The position numbers and the translations under genes are program-made. This document shows, one piece after another, positions 16,906 through 26,292 of a stretch of 52,746 nucleotides of DNA. Positions within the stretch are counted from its first letter, which is position 1, and each line of letters starts with the position of its first letter. The DNA lies in NCBI GenBank assembly GCA_026988155.1, contig JALSLW010000050.1, positions 1-52,746 of the forward strand, in the 5' to 3' direction. Origin of the DNA: Methylomonas sp. (GTDB lineage Bacteria > Pseudomonadota > Gammaproteobacteria > Methylococcales > Methylomonadaceae). The notes beneath the pieces are model-generated. The model had not been told where the DNA came from, searched no databases, and saw nothing but the letters and a program-made list of their open reading frames with translations.

Positions 16906-17817
16906 CTATGAGTTCTTTTTATTTAAAATTTTACTTCGTAAATCCAGCCAAGCATCAGCAATACCCACGATAACTACTATGGCAATCACATGAGGAACAA
17001 GCACCAGCGTTATATACAAAAATGGTACGGCAAACCGCTTTATTTTCGATTCCGAAAATGCAGAGTGCAATATTGAGGTACCAATAAATGTAAATAAAAC
17101 AACGGATAGAATAGATAAATTCCAGCATATTTCTGAAATGGTACCTGATGCTATCAAGGCTATTGCAACAATCAAAAGGCTAGCTAAGGCTACTTTGGGG
17201 TAAACCCTAAGCGTTAAATACTCTGCCTTAAAGCCACCAGGGTTATACAGCACTGATTGCCACCACCGGGCTAAAAACAAACCAAATAGCAGACCATAGA
17301 CTGATCCTGCCGCAACCCCACCGGTCATGAAATGAGAAAAAGTCTGTATTGACTGCTTAACATCTTCTACCGGTACATCAGGGTTATTCGCCAACATTGG
17401 CTGAGCCATCGCGCTTAACAGTGACTGCCACATAACAGCGGGATCATTGATAAATAAATAAAAGCCAATAACTCCTGCCATTCCGAGCAATACAGCAATC
17501 TGTATCGCAACGGACAAATGCTTTCCTTCTCGCAGCACAATTGATATCAGCCATATAGGCAGCCATAAAACCAGCCCATAAAGCATTGCAAACTGAATAT
17601 TGCCAAAAAGAAAAAAGCCTAAAACCGCAGCCGAAAGGCATGAGAAAATAAGCACATAAAGGCCTTCGTTTCCTCCCCGCCTTAAGGTAACCAATGCTAC
17701 TGAAGCTGAACTTACGACGCTTACAGGCGGAAAAAGCAAGGACAGCACGGCTAAAGACGACGCAACCATCATGGCCTGCATCCGCCCTTTCATTATAAAT
17801 GCCGCTAAAAAAGTCAC
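16906..17817 (-). CDS. DUF2232 integral membrane protein
   Basis: The 303-residue hydrophobic protein has about eight predicted membrane helices and belongs by sequence and position to the DUF2232 family, which lies between rpsR and rplI in many gammaproteobacteria. The N-terminal segment (AAFIMKGRMQAMMVASSLAVLS) and a central glycine/alanine-rich region (HFMTGGVAAGSVYGLLFGLFLARWW split over two helices) are the recognisable parts. No function is established; its distant resemblance to S-component transporters is only a suggestion. It is 17 bases from rpsR and 44 from rplI, so it is within the operon. Confidence 0.85.
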   Translation of the reverse strand: MTFLAAFIMKGRMQAMMVASSLAVLSLLFPPVSVVSSASVALVTLRRGGNEGLYVLIFSCLSAAVLGFFLFGNIQFAMLYGLVLWLPIWLISIVLREGKHLSVAIQIAVLLGMAGVIGFYLFINDPAVMWQSLLSAMAQPMLANNPDVPVEDVKQSIQTFSHFMTGGVAAGSVYGLLFGLFLARWWQSVLYNPGGFKAEYLTLRVYPKVALASLLIVAIALIASGTISEICWNLSILSVVLFTFIGTSILHSAFSESKIKRFAVPFLYITLVLVPHVIAIVVIVGIADAWLDLRSKILNKKNS

Positions 17818-17834
17818 TTTTTCTGCCTCTTCAA

Positions 17835-18062
17835 TTACTTGTGTGCGTCACAGAATGGCAGCAATGCGATATAGCGAGCTTGCTTTATTGCTGTTGACAG
17901 CTGTCTCTGATACTTTGCAGGTGTTCCTGTAATACGGCTAGGAACAATTTTTCCTGTTTCTGTTACATATTCACTTAGCAGATCAAGATCTTTATAATCA
18001 ATCTCCGGAGCGCCTTCAACACCAAAGTTGCTCATTTTTTTACGTCTCATGTTACTTGCCAT
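17835..18062 (-). CDS. rpsR: 30S ribosomal protein S18
   Basis: S18 forms a heterodimer with S6 on the platform of the small subunit. The 75-residue protein contains the family core [25 protein letters not shown] (about 22-46) and [21 protein letters not shown]. No zinc-binding cysteines are present, as is usual for the gammaproteobacterial form. It is 18 bases downstream of rpsF; priB, which lies between them in E. coli, is absent. Confidence 0.96.
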   Translation of the reverse strand: MASNMRRKKMSNFGVEGAPEIDYKDLDLLSEYVTETGKIVPSRITGTPAKYQRQLSTAIKQARYIALLPFCDAHK

Positions 18063-18080
18063 GATAATCCTCTTAAATCG

Positions 18081-18542
18081 TTATTCAGAATCTTCAGAAA
18101 TCTTTTCTTCCGATGCTTTACTGGCAGCCTCTTTACTTTCTGCACGTTCTTTTTCTTCTGTAGCTTTTGCCTCTGTCGCTTTTGCTTCAGCAGCCTTAGC
18201 AGCATCAGCTTTAGCTTCTTCTACATTAGCAGAAGCAATAAGAGACGGCTCAGTTACAGCTTCTTTTTTTGATAAAATCATGCTGCGCAAAATAGCATCG
18301 TTAAATCGAAAGCCGCCGCTTAATTCATCAAGCGTTTCCTGATCGCATTCAATATTCATTAGCACATAATGTGCTTTATGAATTTTTTTAATTGGGTATG
18401 CTAAATGTCTACGCCCCCAATCTTCAAGACGGTGTATTTTGCCAGAAGCCTTTTCAATAGTCGTCTTGTAACGGTCGACCATTGCCTGAACCTGAGAACT
18501 TTGATCTGGATGGACTAAAAAGATAATTTCATAATGTCGCAT
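18081..18542 (-). CDS. rpsF: 30S ribosomal protein S6 with long acidic-basic tail
   Basis: Residues 1-100 are ordinary S6: [44 protein letters not shown] and [11 protein letters not shown]. After about residue 98 comes a tail of some 55 residues made almost only of Ala, Lys, Glu, Thr and Ser, with repeats such as [13 protein letters not shown]. coli S6 is 131-135 residues with a shorter variable tail, so this is an extended form (153). AAAGGAG precedes the ATG. A CCG trinucleotide just upstream of the ribosome binding site would suit S6:S18 autoregulation, but I did not establish that structure. It starts the rpsF-rpsR-DUF2232-rplI operon. Confidence 0.95.
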   Translation of the reverse strand: MRHYEIIFLVHPDQSSQVQAMVDRYKTTIEKASGKIHRLEDWGRRHLAYPIKKIHKAHYVLMNIECDQETLDELSGGFRFNDAILRSMILSKKEAVTEPSLIASANVEEAKADAAKAAEAKATEAKATEEKERAESKEAASKASEEKISEDSE

Positions 18543-18770
18543 ATTTTCTCCTTTCGGTTAAGCCTTCCACTTTTTTGATATTTGAATAGACCTAAAAAGC
18601 GATAAAGCAAGGATGGAGCTAAAAACTCCGATGAACTGCCCATTATAATTTCTTTATTATATTTTGCAAAACTTTTTTACTTTTTTAAATTAAAGGGCAC
18701 CGAACCCTATTATAAAGTTGATTATTTTGTATAATTAGCTCCCTCTCCTTTTATATACTTTACAACTGCA

Positions 18771-19655
18771 ATGCACAAGCTGTTTAAAACTATCGGCATC
18801 ATCGGAAAACACAGTGACCCGCGCATTGCAAAGACAATTTCCAGCGTTCTGATTTTTTTACAGCAAAAAAATTACAGAGTTATTGTAGATCTAAAAAGTG
18901 CGGCGCTTTTGCCGGGACTATCGTTAGAGTCCTCTGAAACTCAGTCATTAGGCGCACAATGCGACCTAGTAATTGCAATCGGCGGCGATGGCACTTTTTT
19001 AGCCGCTACCCGTGCCATCGTTAGCTTCAACATACCATTGATAGGCATAAACCTGGGCAGGCTTGGCTTTCTGGTTGATATTTCACCTGAACAAATTGAA
19101 TCTAAATTAAACAATATTCTGCAAGGCAAATGCATTGAAGAAAAACGCTATTTATTGCAAGCCAAAATTATTCGCGACAACCAGGTCATTCATCAGGAAA
19201 CAGCTGTCAACGAAGTAGTTGTACATCGCTGGATTACTCCCAGCATGATTGAAATTGTGACTCATATCAATGGCGTATACTTAAATTCTCAGCGTTCTGA
19301 CGGCTTGATCATTTCCACGCCAACCGGCTCAACCGCTTATTCTTTATCTGCGGGCGGCCCCATCTTGCATCCGTCTCTAAATGCGTTAATCCTGGTTCCC
19401 CTCAACCCCCATACTTTATCAAACAGGCCCATTGTCATTGATGATTCTTCTGAAATAGAAATCAGCTTTTGCCAGACCAAGCAAATCAACGCTTTAGTAA
19501 CCTGTGATCACTTAGAAATCCCTAAGGTGTTAATCAGCGACAAGATTCTAATAAAAAAACTGCCTACACCCATTAGAATACTGCACCCGAATGATCATGA
19601 CTATTTCAATACTCTTAGACAAAAACTGAATTGGAGCAGCGGCTACCACACTTAG
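18771..19655 (+). CDS. nadK: NAD kinase
   Basis: The enzyme phosphorylates NAD to NADP in the cytoplasm. The 294-residue protein has the GGDGTFL active-site loop (about 71-77), INLGRLGFLVDI, the NEVVVHR block, the DGLIISTPTGSTAYSLSAGGPI nucleotide-binding region (about 178-199) and PLNPHTLSNRP. All key motifs are intact. recN starts two bases after its stop, the standard gammaproteobacterial nadK-recN pairing, so the two are probably co-transcribed. It is divergent from the rpsF operon, with a 228-bp gap holding both promoters. Confidence 0.96.
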   Translation: MHKLFKTIGIIGKHSDPRIAKTISSVLIFLQQKNYRVIVDLKSAALLPGLSLESSETQSLGAQCDLVIAIGGDGTFLAATRAIVSFNIPLIGINLGRLGFLVDISPEQIESKLNNILQGKCIEEKRYLLQAKIIRDNQVIHQETAVNEVVVHRWITPSMIEIVTHINGVYLNSQRSDGLIISTPTGSTAYSLSAGGPILHPSLNALILVPLNPHTLSNRPIVIDDSSEIEISFCQTKQINALVTCDHLEIPKVLISDKILIKKLPTPIRILHPNDHDYFNTLRQKLNWSSGYHT

Positions 19656-19657
19656 AT

Positions 19658-21328
19658 ATGCTATTAAATCTCAATATAATCAACCTGGCCATTGTTAAAT
19701 CCTTAAATCTGGATATTGAAAAAGGCATGTCTGTGCTGACCGGCGAAACGGGTGCGGGAAAATCAATTTTACTGACAGCTCTAGGCCTTGCTTTAGGAAA
19801 TAGAGCCGACTCAGGCTATGTACGTCCTAACTGTAAACGCGCAGAAATCAACCTGGACTTTGATTTAGATGATGCACCGTTGGCCAGGAAATGGCTTCAG
19901 GACAACGACCTTAACGATGACAATCAATGCCTTATCCGTCGAATAGTCAACCTGGACGGAGGCTCAAAAGCCTATATCAATAACCGCCCAGTGACCTTGC
20001 AATCATTAAAGGAACTTAGTGGCTTATTGGTTGAAATTCATGGTCAGCATGCCCACTTAACACTGCTAGATGCTGAGCAGCAGCGCCGATTGCTGGATGA
20101 ATTTGCCAGCAATCAAAGCTTGCTGCTCGACCTCAGTAATGCCTATCATGTCTGGAAGCAGACAGACAATGAATTAAACGCATTAATTAAAGCCAGTACA
20201 GACCAAGCCGAAAGAGAAGAGCTCATTCGCTATCAACTGGAGGAGATGCAGCAACTGGAACTAGACAGTTATGACTATTCCGCCCTGTCTGAGGAGCATA
20301 GCAAATTAGCCAATTTAGATTTAATTTTAGCCGAAGGTCAATCACAGCTAGATATTCTTTACGAAAACGAACAGCAGTCTGTCAACCAAATGTTAAATCA
20401 TAGCGTAGCCGCACTCACTGAGTTAGCGCACTTTTCAACTGATCTATGCGAAATAAACGAATTGCTATCCGGTGCGCAAATCCAGGTCGAAGATGCCTCT
20501 CAGCAATTAAGACGCTTCCTGGAAACCCAGGAAGCTGACCCTCAGCGTTTAAACTGGCTGGAAAACCAGATTGGCCTCATTCATGATATCAGCCGCAAAC
20601 ACCAGACCTCTCCAGAACAGATACCTGAACTAGCTTTACACTTGCAACAGGAACTAGATAGCATAAGCCATAGCAGTGAACGCATTGAAGAGCTGACTGC
20701 AAGCAGCCAGACAATGTTACAGAATTACCACAAGCTCAGCCTAAAGCTTTCTGCCAATCGCAGTAAAAATGCAAAAAAACTGGAAAAAAGCATTTCTGAA
20801 ATGATAAAGGAATTAGGTATGCCCCAGGGTGAGTTTCAAGTCAATCTTACTTACCAGAGCGATCAGCAGCCTAAAGCTAACGGCAACGATAAAATTGAAT
20901 TTTTAGTCAGTGCAAACCCTGGACTGCCGGCAAAGCCTTTAGCCAAGGTCGCCTCAGGCGGTGAATTATCCCGCATCAGCTTGGCAATACAGGTCACTGC
21001 CAGCACAGACAAAACCACACCTACAATGATATTTGATGAAGTGGACTCAGGCATAGGCGGCGGTATTGCCGAAATAGTGGGGCAAAAATTACGTAGTCTG
21101 AGCCATAATAGACAGGTACTTTGCGTTACCCATTTACCTCAGGTTGCATCACAGGCCCACCAGCATTTATATGTTAGAAAAGACCAGTCAGAGACCACCT
21201 CTTCAACTGTCAGCCTATTAATTTATGATGAACGCATTGAAGAAGTTGCCCGAATGCTGGGAGGCGTGAACATAACGGAAAGCACATTGGCTCACGCCAA
21301 AGAAATGCTGGACAGCAAGGACTCCTAA
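19658..21328 (+). CDS. recN: DNA repair protein RecN
   Basis: RecN is an SMC-like ATPase that acts early in double-strand break repair. The Walker A loop is GETGAGKS (about 30-37), followed by the family block YINNRPVTLQSLKELSGLLVEIHGQH. A central coiled coil (about 150-370) comes next, then the signature SGGELSRISLAIQV, Walker B IFDEVDSGIGG and VTHLPQVASQA. I start at ATG 19658, two bases after the nadK stop, giving 556 residues as expected. The frame is open to a TTG at 19631 inside nadK, but the family N-terminus begins at this ATG. No LexA box was identified, and read-through from nadK is likely. Confidence 0.95.
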   Translation: MLLNLNIINLAIVKSLNLDIEKGMSVLTGETGAGKSILLTALGLALGNRADSGYVRPNCKRAEINLDFDLDDAPLARKWLQDNDLNDDNQCLIRRIVNLDGGSKAYINNRPVTLQSLKELSGLLVEIHGQHAHLTLLDAEQQRRLLDEFASNQSLLLDLSNAYHVWKQTDNELNALIKASTDQAEREELIRYQLEEMQQLELDSYDYSALSEEHSKLANLDLILAEGQSQLDILYENEQQSVNQMLNHSVAALTELAHFSTDLCEINELLSGAQIQVEDASQQLRRFLETQEADPQRLNWLENQIGLIHDISRKHQTSPEQIPELALHLQQELDSISHSSERIEELTASSQTMLQNYHKLSLKLSANRSKNAKKLEKSISEMIKELGMPQGEFQVNLTYQSDQQPKANGNDKIEFLVSANPGLPAKPLAKVASGGELSRISLAIQVTASTDKTTPTMIFDEVDSGIGGGIAEIVGQKLRSLSHNRQVLCVTHLPQVASQAHQHLYVRKDQSETTSSTVSLLIYDERIEEVARMLGGVNITESTLAHAKEMLDSKDS

Positions 21329-21431
21329 AACAGCTATAACTATTAATATTCAAATAATATTGTCTGAAAAATGATTTTTTCCAATAGAAATGATATTATT
21401 CAAATTAAATACATCAACCAAATTTTACCCA

Positions 21432-22187
21432 ATGTCGACGGACACTGAAGCTCCCATTTATACAAAATCTGCTTTAGAATTTAAAAGCTCTTCTTTCAGC
21501 GCACCTGTTTTACTGCTTCACACCACAGAGCTAAAACACATCAAACATCAATTAAAAGAAAAAATAACCCAAGCCCCTGATTTTTTTAAAAACTCGCCTC
21601 TGCTAATCGACCTGCAAAACTGCAATGATGATGAGAAGTCAATTGATTTAGATGCATTGATAAAGTTCCTGTTTACTGAAAAGTTATTTCCGATTGGCAT
21701 TAGTAACGGTAATGATGAGCAAAACATTATCGCACTTAAACATCACATTCCTATGCACACTATGCGCGACGTTCGTTCGCCGGCCAGCGACTCCATTCTT
21801 GACGAATCACTTGCAAGTGATGCCGCAGCAATTGCTAAGCCAGATGAAGAGACTGCAAATACCGTTGAGAACATGCTCATTTCTCAACCTATCCGCTCTG
21901 GGCAGCGCATCTATGCAAAAGGCGACCTGACCATACTCTCACATGTTAGTGCAGGTGCGGAAGTGATGGCCGAAGGTAACATTCATATTTATGGATCCCT
22001 TCGAGGCAGAGCCTTGGCTGGCGTTCAGGGAAACCCCGAAAGTCGAATTTTTTGCTCTGTTTTAGAGGCAGAACTGGTTTCTATTGCCGGACACTACAAA
22101 GTGAGCGAAGAGCTCAATATTGCAGACCCGCTGAAACCAAAGCAAATTTTTTTACAGAATCAAGCGTTAATCATTAAAACCCTTTAA
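21432..22187 (+). CDS. minC: Septum site-determining protein MinC
   Basis: MinC inhibits FtsZ polymerisation near the poles when carried by MinD. The N-terminal domain (about 10-105) is variable; the C-terminal beta-helix domain is clear: QPIRSGQRIYAKGDLTILSHVSAGAEVMAEGNIHIYGSLRGRALAG (about 149-195) and the SIAGHY block. The start is uncertain: ATG 21432 gives 251 residues, ATG 21390 gives 265, and neither has a strong ribosome binding site. The shorter form agrees better with relatives. It is the first gene of minCDE, 38 bases before minD. Confidence 0.93.
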   Translation: MSTDTEAPIYTKSALEFKSSSFSAPVLLLHTTELKHIKHQLKEKITQAPDFFKNSPLLIDLQNCNDDEKSIDLDALIKFLFTEKLFPIGISNGNDEQNIIALKHHIPMHTMRDVRSPASDSILDESLASDAAAIAKPDEETANTVENMLISQPIRSGQRIYAKGDLTILSHVSAGAEVMAEGNIHIYGSLRGRALAGVQGNPESRIFCSVLEAELVSIAGHYKVSEELNIADPLKPKQIFLQNQALIIKTL

Positions 22188-22225
22188 AATTAAACAGCTG
22201 GCTCCCCACAGCAGAGGATATAAAA

Positions 22226-23038
22226 TTGGCAAGAATTATTGTTGTAACATCAGGAAAAGGCGGTGTAGGAAAAACCACTACCAGCGCCGCCATTGCCATG
22301 GGATTGGCTAAAAAAGGCCATAAAACAGCCGTTATTGATTTTGACGTAGGTCTTCGCAATCTTGATTTAATCATGGGTTGTGAACGTCGCGTAGTTTATG
22401 ACTTTGTCAATGTTATCAATGGCGAAGCCACTTTGCGCCAAGCCTTAATTAAAGACAAGCGGTGCAATCAGCTTTTTATTTTGCCAGCCTCCCAAACACG
22501 TGATAAAGATGCTTTAACTCAAGAAGGTGTGGGCAAAGTACTGGACGAACTGTCAAAAGAATTTAAGTATATCGTTTGCGACTCACCTGCCGGCATTGAG
22601 CGCGGTGCAAATTTAGCCATGTATTTTGCTGATGATGCTTTTGTTGTCACCAATCCTGAGATCGCCTCCGTTCGTGATTCTGACCGTATGCTAGGCATAT
22701 TGTCCAGCAAGTCTCGCCGGGCTGAAAAGGGCGAAGAGGCCATTAAAGAGTATTTACTGCTATCACGCTACTCCCCAAAAAGGGTAAATTTAGGTGAAAT
22801 GCTCAGCGTAGAAGATGTTCAGGATATTCTGTCTTTGCATTTACTTGGTGTAATACCAGAGTCAAAATCTGTATTGAATGCATCAAATTCTGGAACCCCT
22901 ATTATTTTGGATGAAGAGAGTAATGCGGGACAAGCCTATGCCGATGTAGTTGCCCGATACTTAGGTGAAGATGTGCCACACCGTTTCATCAATGAAGAAA
23001 AAAAGAGCTTGTTTGGAAAATTATTTGGGAGCAGATAA
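22226..23038 (+). CDS. minD: Septum site-determining protein MinD
   Basis: MinD is the membrane-cycling ATPase that recruits MinC and is released by MinE. The deviant Walker A motif KGGVGKTT is at residues 10-17, [10 protein letters not shown] and [11 protein letters not shown] follow, and the last residues ([10 protein letters not shown]) form the amphipathic membrane-targeting helix. The start codon is TTG (22226-22228), since no in-frame ATG lies upstream; AGAGGA seven or so bases before it supports the choice. The final base overlaps the first base of the minE ATG. Confidence 0.96.
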   Translation: MARIIVVTSGKGGVGKTTTSAAIAMGLAKKGHKTAVIDFDVGLRNLDLIMGCERRVVYDFVNVINGEATLRQALIKDKRCNQLFILPASQTRDKDALTQEGVGKVLDELSKEFKYIVCDSPAGIERGANLAMYFADDAFVVTNPEIASVRDSDRMLGILSSKSRRAEKGEEAIKEYLLLSRYSPKRVNLGEMLSVEDVQDILSLHLLGVIPESKSVLNASNSGTPIILDEESNAGQAYADVVARYLGEDVPHRFINEEKKSLFGKLFGSR

Positions 23039-23298
23039 TGAGCTTACTTGACTATTTTAGATCATCAAAACCAAGCACTGCCTCTGTAGCAAAAGAACGC
23101 TTGCAGATTCTTGTTGCCCATGAACGCGCCTCAAGAAACCAGCCATCCTATTTGCCTAAACTTCAACAGGAACTGCTTGAAGTTATACGCAAATATGTCA
23201 ATGTCGAAGAAGATGCCATTTCGGTAAATTTTGAACAGGACGAGGAACAGGAAGTACTTGAGCTTAATATTGTCTTGCCTGAAGAAGCAGGAAAATAA
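23038..23298 (+). CDS. minE: Cell division topological specificity factor MinE
   Basis: MinE stimulates MinD ATPase and drives pole-to-pole oscillation. The 86-residue protein has the membrane-binding N-terminus (LLDYFRSS), the MinD-contact helix [14 protein letters not shown] (about 20-33) and the beta-rich dimerisation part ([18 protein letters not shown]). It overlaps minD by one base (TAATG), so translation is coupled. Confidence 0.96.
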   Translation: MSLLDYFRSSKPSTASVAKERLQILVAHERASRNQPSYLPKLQQELLEVIRKYVNVEEDAISVNFEQDEEQEVLELNIVLPEEAGK

Positions 23299-23329
23299 AA
23301 ATTAATAACCACTTATAAAGAGAAAAACT

Positions 23330-23527
23330 ATGTCTGATACTATTGGTGCCGCTGCCGGCAAAATATGGGAATACCTAGATAAAAACGGCGCGACCAGCGT
23401 CTCAAAAGTTACCAAAGAAACGGGGGTAAGTAAAAATGATGCTCAAAGAGCCATTGGCTGGCTAGCCAAAGAAGGCAAACTTAACTTTGAGATGGATAAG
23501 CGTACTGAGTTGCTATCTTTAAAATAA
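23330..23527 (+). CDS. Small winged-helix protein (DUF2582-like)
   Basis: This 65-residue protein looks like a complete winged-helix domain: AAAGKIWEYLDKNG, then SVSKVTKETGVSKNDAQRAIGWLAKEGKL, with the wing (NFEMDKRTELLSL). It resembles the DUF2582 family of small stand-alone winged helices found in varied bacteria. No target is known, and no second domain is present. AAAGAG precedes the ATG. It lies 31 bases after minE and probably shares its transcript, but a role in division is only a guess from position. Confidence 0.8.
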   Translation: MSDTIGAAAGKIWEYLDKNGATSVSKVTKETGVSKNDAQRAIGWLAKEGKLNFEMDKRTELLSLK

Positions 23528-23583
23528 CCCCTTAGCTTAACTTAACGTCACCAAAGCCATTCAATTAAGATTTTTTGCCGGTC

Positions 23584-23660
23584 GGGATAAAGTACTGGCG
23601 TGGCTTCAGCAATTATTCGTTTAATTTTGTATTGCTGAGACAACGCTAGCACTTTATCCC
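23584..23660. repeat. Palindromic element between convergent genes
   Basis: GGGATAAAGTACTGGCG (23584-23600) pairs with CGCTAGCACTTTATCCC (23644-23660), two mismatches in 17. Further pairing continues inward (TCAGCAAT against ATTGCTGA). There is no strong T-run. It lies in the 236-bp gap between the small winged-helix gene and the convergent mgtE gene and could end transcription from both sides. No second copy was seen in the window. Confidence 0.6.
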
Positions 23661-23763
23661 TGCTTGCATTTGCTTTATTTCCTTATTCTATAAAAGTCAG
23701 CTTGCTACACCATATCCCAACCGTAAAAGATGTAATATGCAACTGACTCTACAGCTCTTCCTT

Positions 23764-25125
23764 TTACAGCAAAAAGATTGTTGCCAATCCTAAGAATGCC
23801 AAGAATCCAATACAGTCCGTTACCGTAGTCAGCAATACGCCACCAGCCAAGGCCGGGTCAATTCCCATTTTATCAAGCATAATAGGAATACTTGCACCTG
23901 CCAGCGCTGCGCATACCAAATTAATAACCATGGCCGCACCCAGCAGCAACCCTAAATCCATACTCTGAAACCAAATACTGGCTATAACAGCTACAATAGA
24001 CGCCCATAACAGACCGTTAACCACCCCAACTGACAACTCTTTAAACAACAGCTGAGTCGCATTTGAATGGCTTACCTGTCGTAGCGCCAACCCTCTTACA
24101 ACTAGAGTTAAAGTCTGGCTTCCTGCAATACCGCCCATACTTGCAACTATCGGCATTAATACCGCCAACGCAACAATTTCCTGCAATGTTGCTTCAAATA
24201 AACCGATAACCCATGAAGCTAGAAATGCGGTGACTAAATTAACACCTAGCCAGACAGCCCGTCGCCTAGCACTGGTCATGACTGGAGCGAACATGTCCTG
24301 CTCTTCATCCAGTCCTGCCATACTCATAATTGAATGATCTGCTTCCTCTCTAATAATGCCGACTACATCATCAATGGTCACTCGCCCCATCAGCCGACCA
24401 TTGTCAGCAACCACTGGCGCTGAAATCATTTGACGCTGTTCAAATAGCGTAGCGACATCATGTGCAGGCATTAAGTACGAAATCCCTTTTACCTTTCCAT
24501 CCATAGCTTCTCTGACTTTAGTATGCGGCTCATTTGTCAGTAAGTCGGATAGTGACAGCACCCCTAACAAATGATCGGACCGATCAACCACTATTAGGCT
24601 ATCTGTCGACGTAGGCATGCTTTCACGCTTGTTTAAATAGCGCATAACGACTTCAAGCGTCACGTCTGGCCTTACCGTCAAAACATCTAGCGACATAAGG
24701 CCACCAGCAGTGTGCTCATCATAGGTTAATGCTTCTTCTAAACGGTTTCTCTCATGTACACCTATTGACTCCATCACTTCTGATAGCAACGGCTCCGGCA
24801 ATACATGTAGCAAATCAACCATATCATCAGACTCGAGATTCTCCGTTGCCTTGATCAAATCGGTTCTGTCTGTAATTTTTAGCAATCCCTGCCCAACTTC
24901 AGTCCGCACCCTAATAAGGATTTCCCCCATAACATTAGGAGGAATCACCTGCCAAATTCTCCTCCTGCTTTCTATATCAACAGACTCGAGTATATTTGCA
25001 GTTTCAGCGGGATACAAAGAATGGAAAAAATTTCTAATCTCGATCTGAGACCCAGTCTCCAATAATTCGGCAGCCTGAGCTAATAAATTTTCATTATTTT
25101 CTTTATTTAGAATAGATGATGGCAT
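23764..25125 (-). CDS. mgtE: Magnesium transporter MgtE
   Basis: MgtE is a Mg2+-gated channel in the inner membrane. The protein (about 453 residues) shows the N domain of helical repeats (about 15-130), a pair of CBS domains (MSLDVLTVRPDVTLEVVMRYL and ISYLMPAHDVATLFEQRQMISAPVV, about 130-255), the plug-helix region and five membrane helices. Pore-region motifs AVLMPIVASMGGIAGSQTLTLVVR and the C-terminal TTVTDCIGFLAFLGLA with its conserved Asp are present. ATG 25125 is preferred; a TTG three codons upstream is possible, and neither has a good ribosome binding site. It lies downstream of rapZ with a 175-bp gap, so it may have its own promoter. Confidence 0.93.
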   Translation of the reverse strand: MPSSILNKENNENLLAQAAELLETGSQIEIRNFFHSLYPAETANILESVDIESRRRIWQVIPPNVMGEILIRVRTEVGQGLLKITDRTDLIKATENLESDDMVDLLHVLPEPLLSEVMESIGVHERNRLEEALTYDEHTAGGLMSLDVLTVRPDVTLEVVMRYLNKRESMPTSTDSLIVVDRSDHLLGVLSLSDLLTNEPHTKVREAMDGKVKGISYLMPAHDVATLFEQRQMISAPVVADNGRLMGRVTIDDVVGIIREEADHSIMSMAGLDEEQDMFAPVMTSARRRAVWLGVNLVTAFLASWVIGLFEATLQEIVALAVLMPIVASMGGIAGSQTLTLVVRGLALRQVSHSNATQLLFKELSVGVVNGLLWASIVAVIASIWFQSMDLGLLLGAAMVINLVCAALAGASIPIMLDKMGIDPALAGGVLLTTVTDCIGFLAFLGLATIFLL

Positions 25126-25300
25126 AGGTAGCAATAAGAGAGTAAAAAAAAGAGGAGAATCTAACGCATTATCCTAGAAAAACGGGATGAACGCGGGCTT
25201 TTCTGTGAATAAATTTTATAAATGGAATTATGCACGAAATTGGCCTTGCTAGAAAAAGGATCTCCATCCCATCAAAAAACCTGCCAGTCAGCGCTAAAAC

Positions 25301-26158
25301 CTAATGCAACTCTCTATGACGGACAATCACATTCAAATCTTTTTGTTTAAAATGCCTACCCAGCATTTCAGCTAAATAGACCGACCGATGCTGTCCCCCT
25401 GTACACCCAATGCCAACCGTCAAATAGCTGCGGCTATCATTATCAAACCGAGGCACCCATCGTTCAAGAAACATACAGATATCTTGAAAAAGTTCTTGAG
25501 CAGAATCAGATCGTGCCAAAAACTCTATAATAGGTTTATCTTTCCCTGTAAACCCTCTTAAATTCATATCCCAATAGGGGTTAGGCAGGCAGCGAACATC
25601 AAACATAAAATCCACATCAAGAGGAATTCCATGCTTAAAACCAAATGATTGAAATTGCAGAGACAAATGCTGATGATTGTCTTTTTCAATCTGATTCTTA
25701 ATTAATTCTCGTAACTGAGGCACATAAGTTCTGCTAGTATCCAGAACAATATCTGCATGTTTCAATACAGCCTTCAGCTTTTCTTTTTCAATGCCCAAAG
25801 CCTCTTTTAAAGCAACATTAGCCCCAGTTAAAGGATGCTTCCTGCGTGTTTCACTATATCTTTTAAGCAAAACATTTTCTTCTGCCTGCAGGAATACAAC
25901 TTCACAGTCAATCCCCTGCTTACGGATAGCACTTAAGATATCTGAAAAACACTGTAAACTTTTACTTTGATTTCTGGCATCAATGCCGATGGCAGTTTTT
26001 TCATAAGTTGACGGATCTGCCTGCATCACTTGGCTAACAAAACCTGGAAGCAAGGTAATGGGCAAATTATCAATGCAAAAATAGCCGCAATCTTCCAGCG
26101 TATCCAAGACAATGCTTTTTCCTGACCCGGAAAGCCCGCTAACAATTAAAAGTTTCAT
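25301..26158 (-). CDS. rapZ: RNase adapter protein RapZ
   Basis: RapZ binds glucosamine-6-phosphate and, in enterobacteria, guides RNase E to the small RNA GlmZ. The 285-residue protein has Walker A GLSGSGKS (8-15), IDNLP, FLQAEENVLLKRYSETRRKHPL and the C-terminal block GIGCTGGQHRSVYLAE (about 248-263). In many gammaproteobacteria ptsN lies between hpf and rapZ and npr follows; both are missing here, and the next gene is mgtE. Whether GlmZ exists in this organism cannot be judged from the window. Confidence 0.94.
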   Translation of the reverse strand: MKLLIVSGLSGSGKSIVLDTLEDCGYFCIDNLPITLLPGFVSQVMQADPSTYEKTAIGIDARNQSKSLQCFSDILSAIRKQGIDCEVVFLQAEENVLLKRYSETRRKHPLTGANVALKEALGIEKEKLKAVLKHADIVLDTSRTYVPQLRELIKNQIEKDNHQHLSLQFQSFGFKHGIPLDVDFMFDVRCLPNPYWDMNLRGFTGKDKPIIEFLARSDSAQELFQDICMFLERWVPRFDNDSRSYLTVGIGCTGGQHRSVYLAEMLGRHFKQKDLNVIVRHRELH

Positions 26159-26292
26159 ATTTTATTTAATAAAAGTGAAGTAAAACAATGACGTTAAACC
26201 ATAAATCACAACGGGAACCTAAAGAATATATACTGTCGTTTATACTCCACCCTTCATGGTTATGAATTACCTCACTTTTAATCTTTGGTTAA

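Noticed and set aside
19631-19657. Longer N-terminus of RecN from a TTG inside nadK
   Set aside because: The family N-terminus (LLNLNIINLAIV) begins at ATG 19658, directly after the nadK stop.
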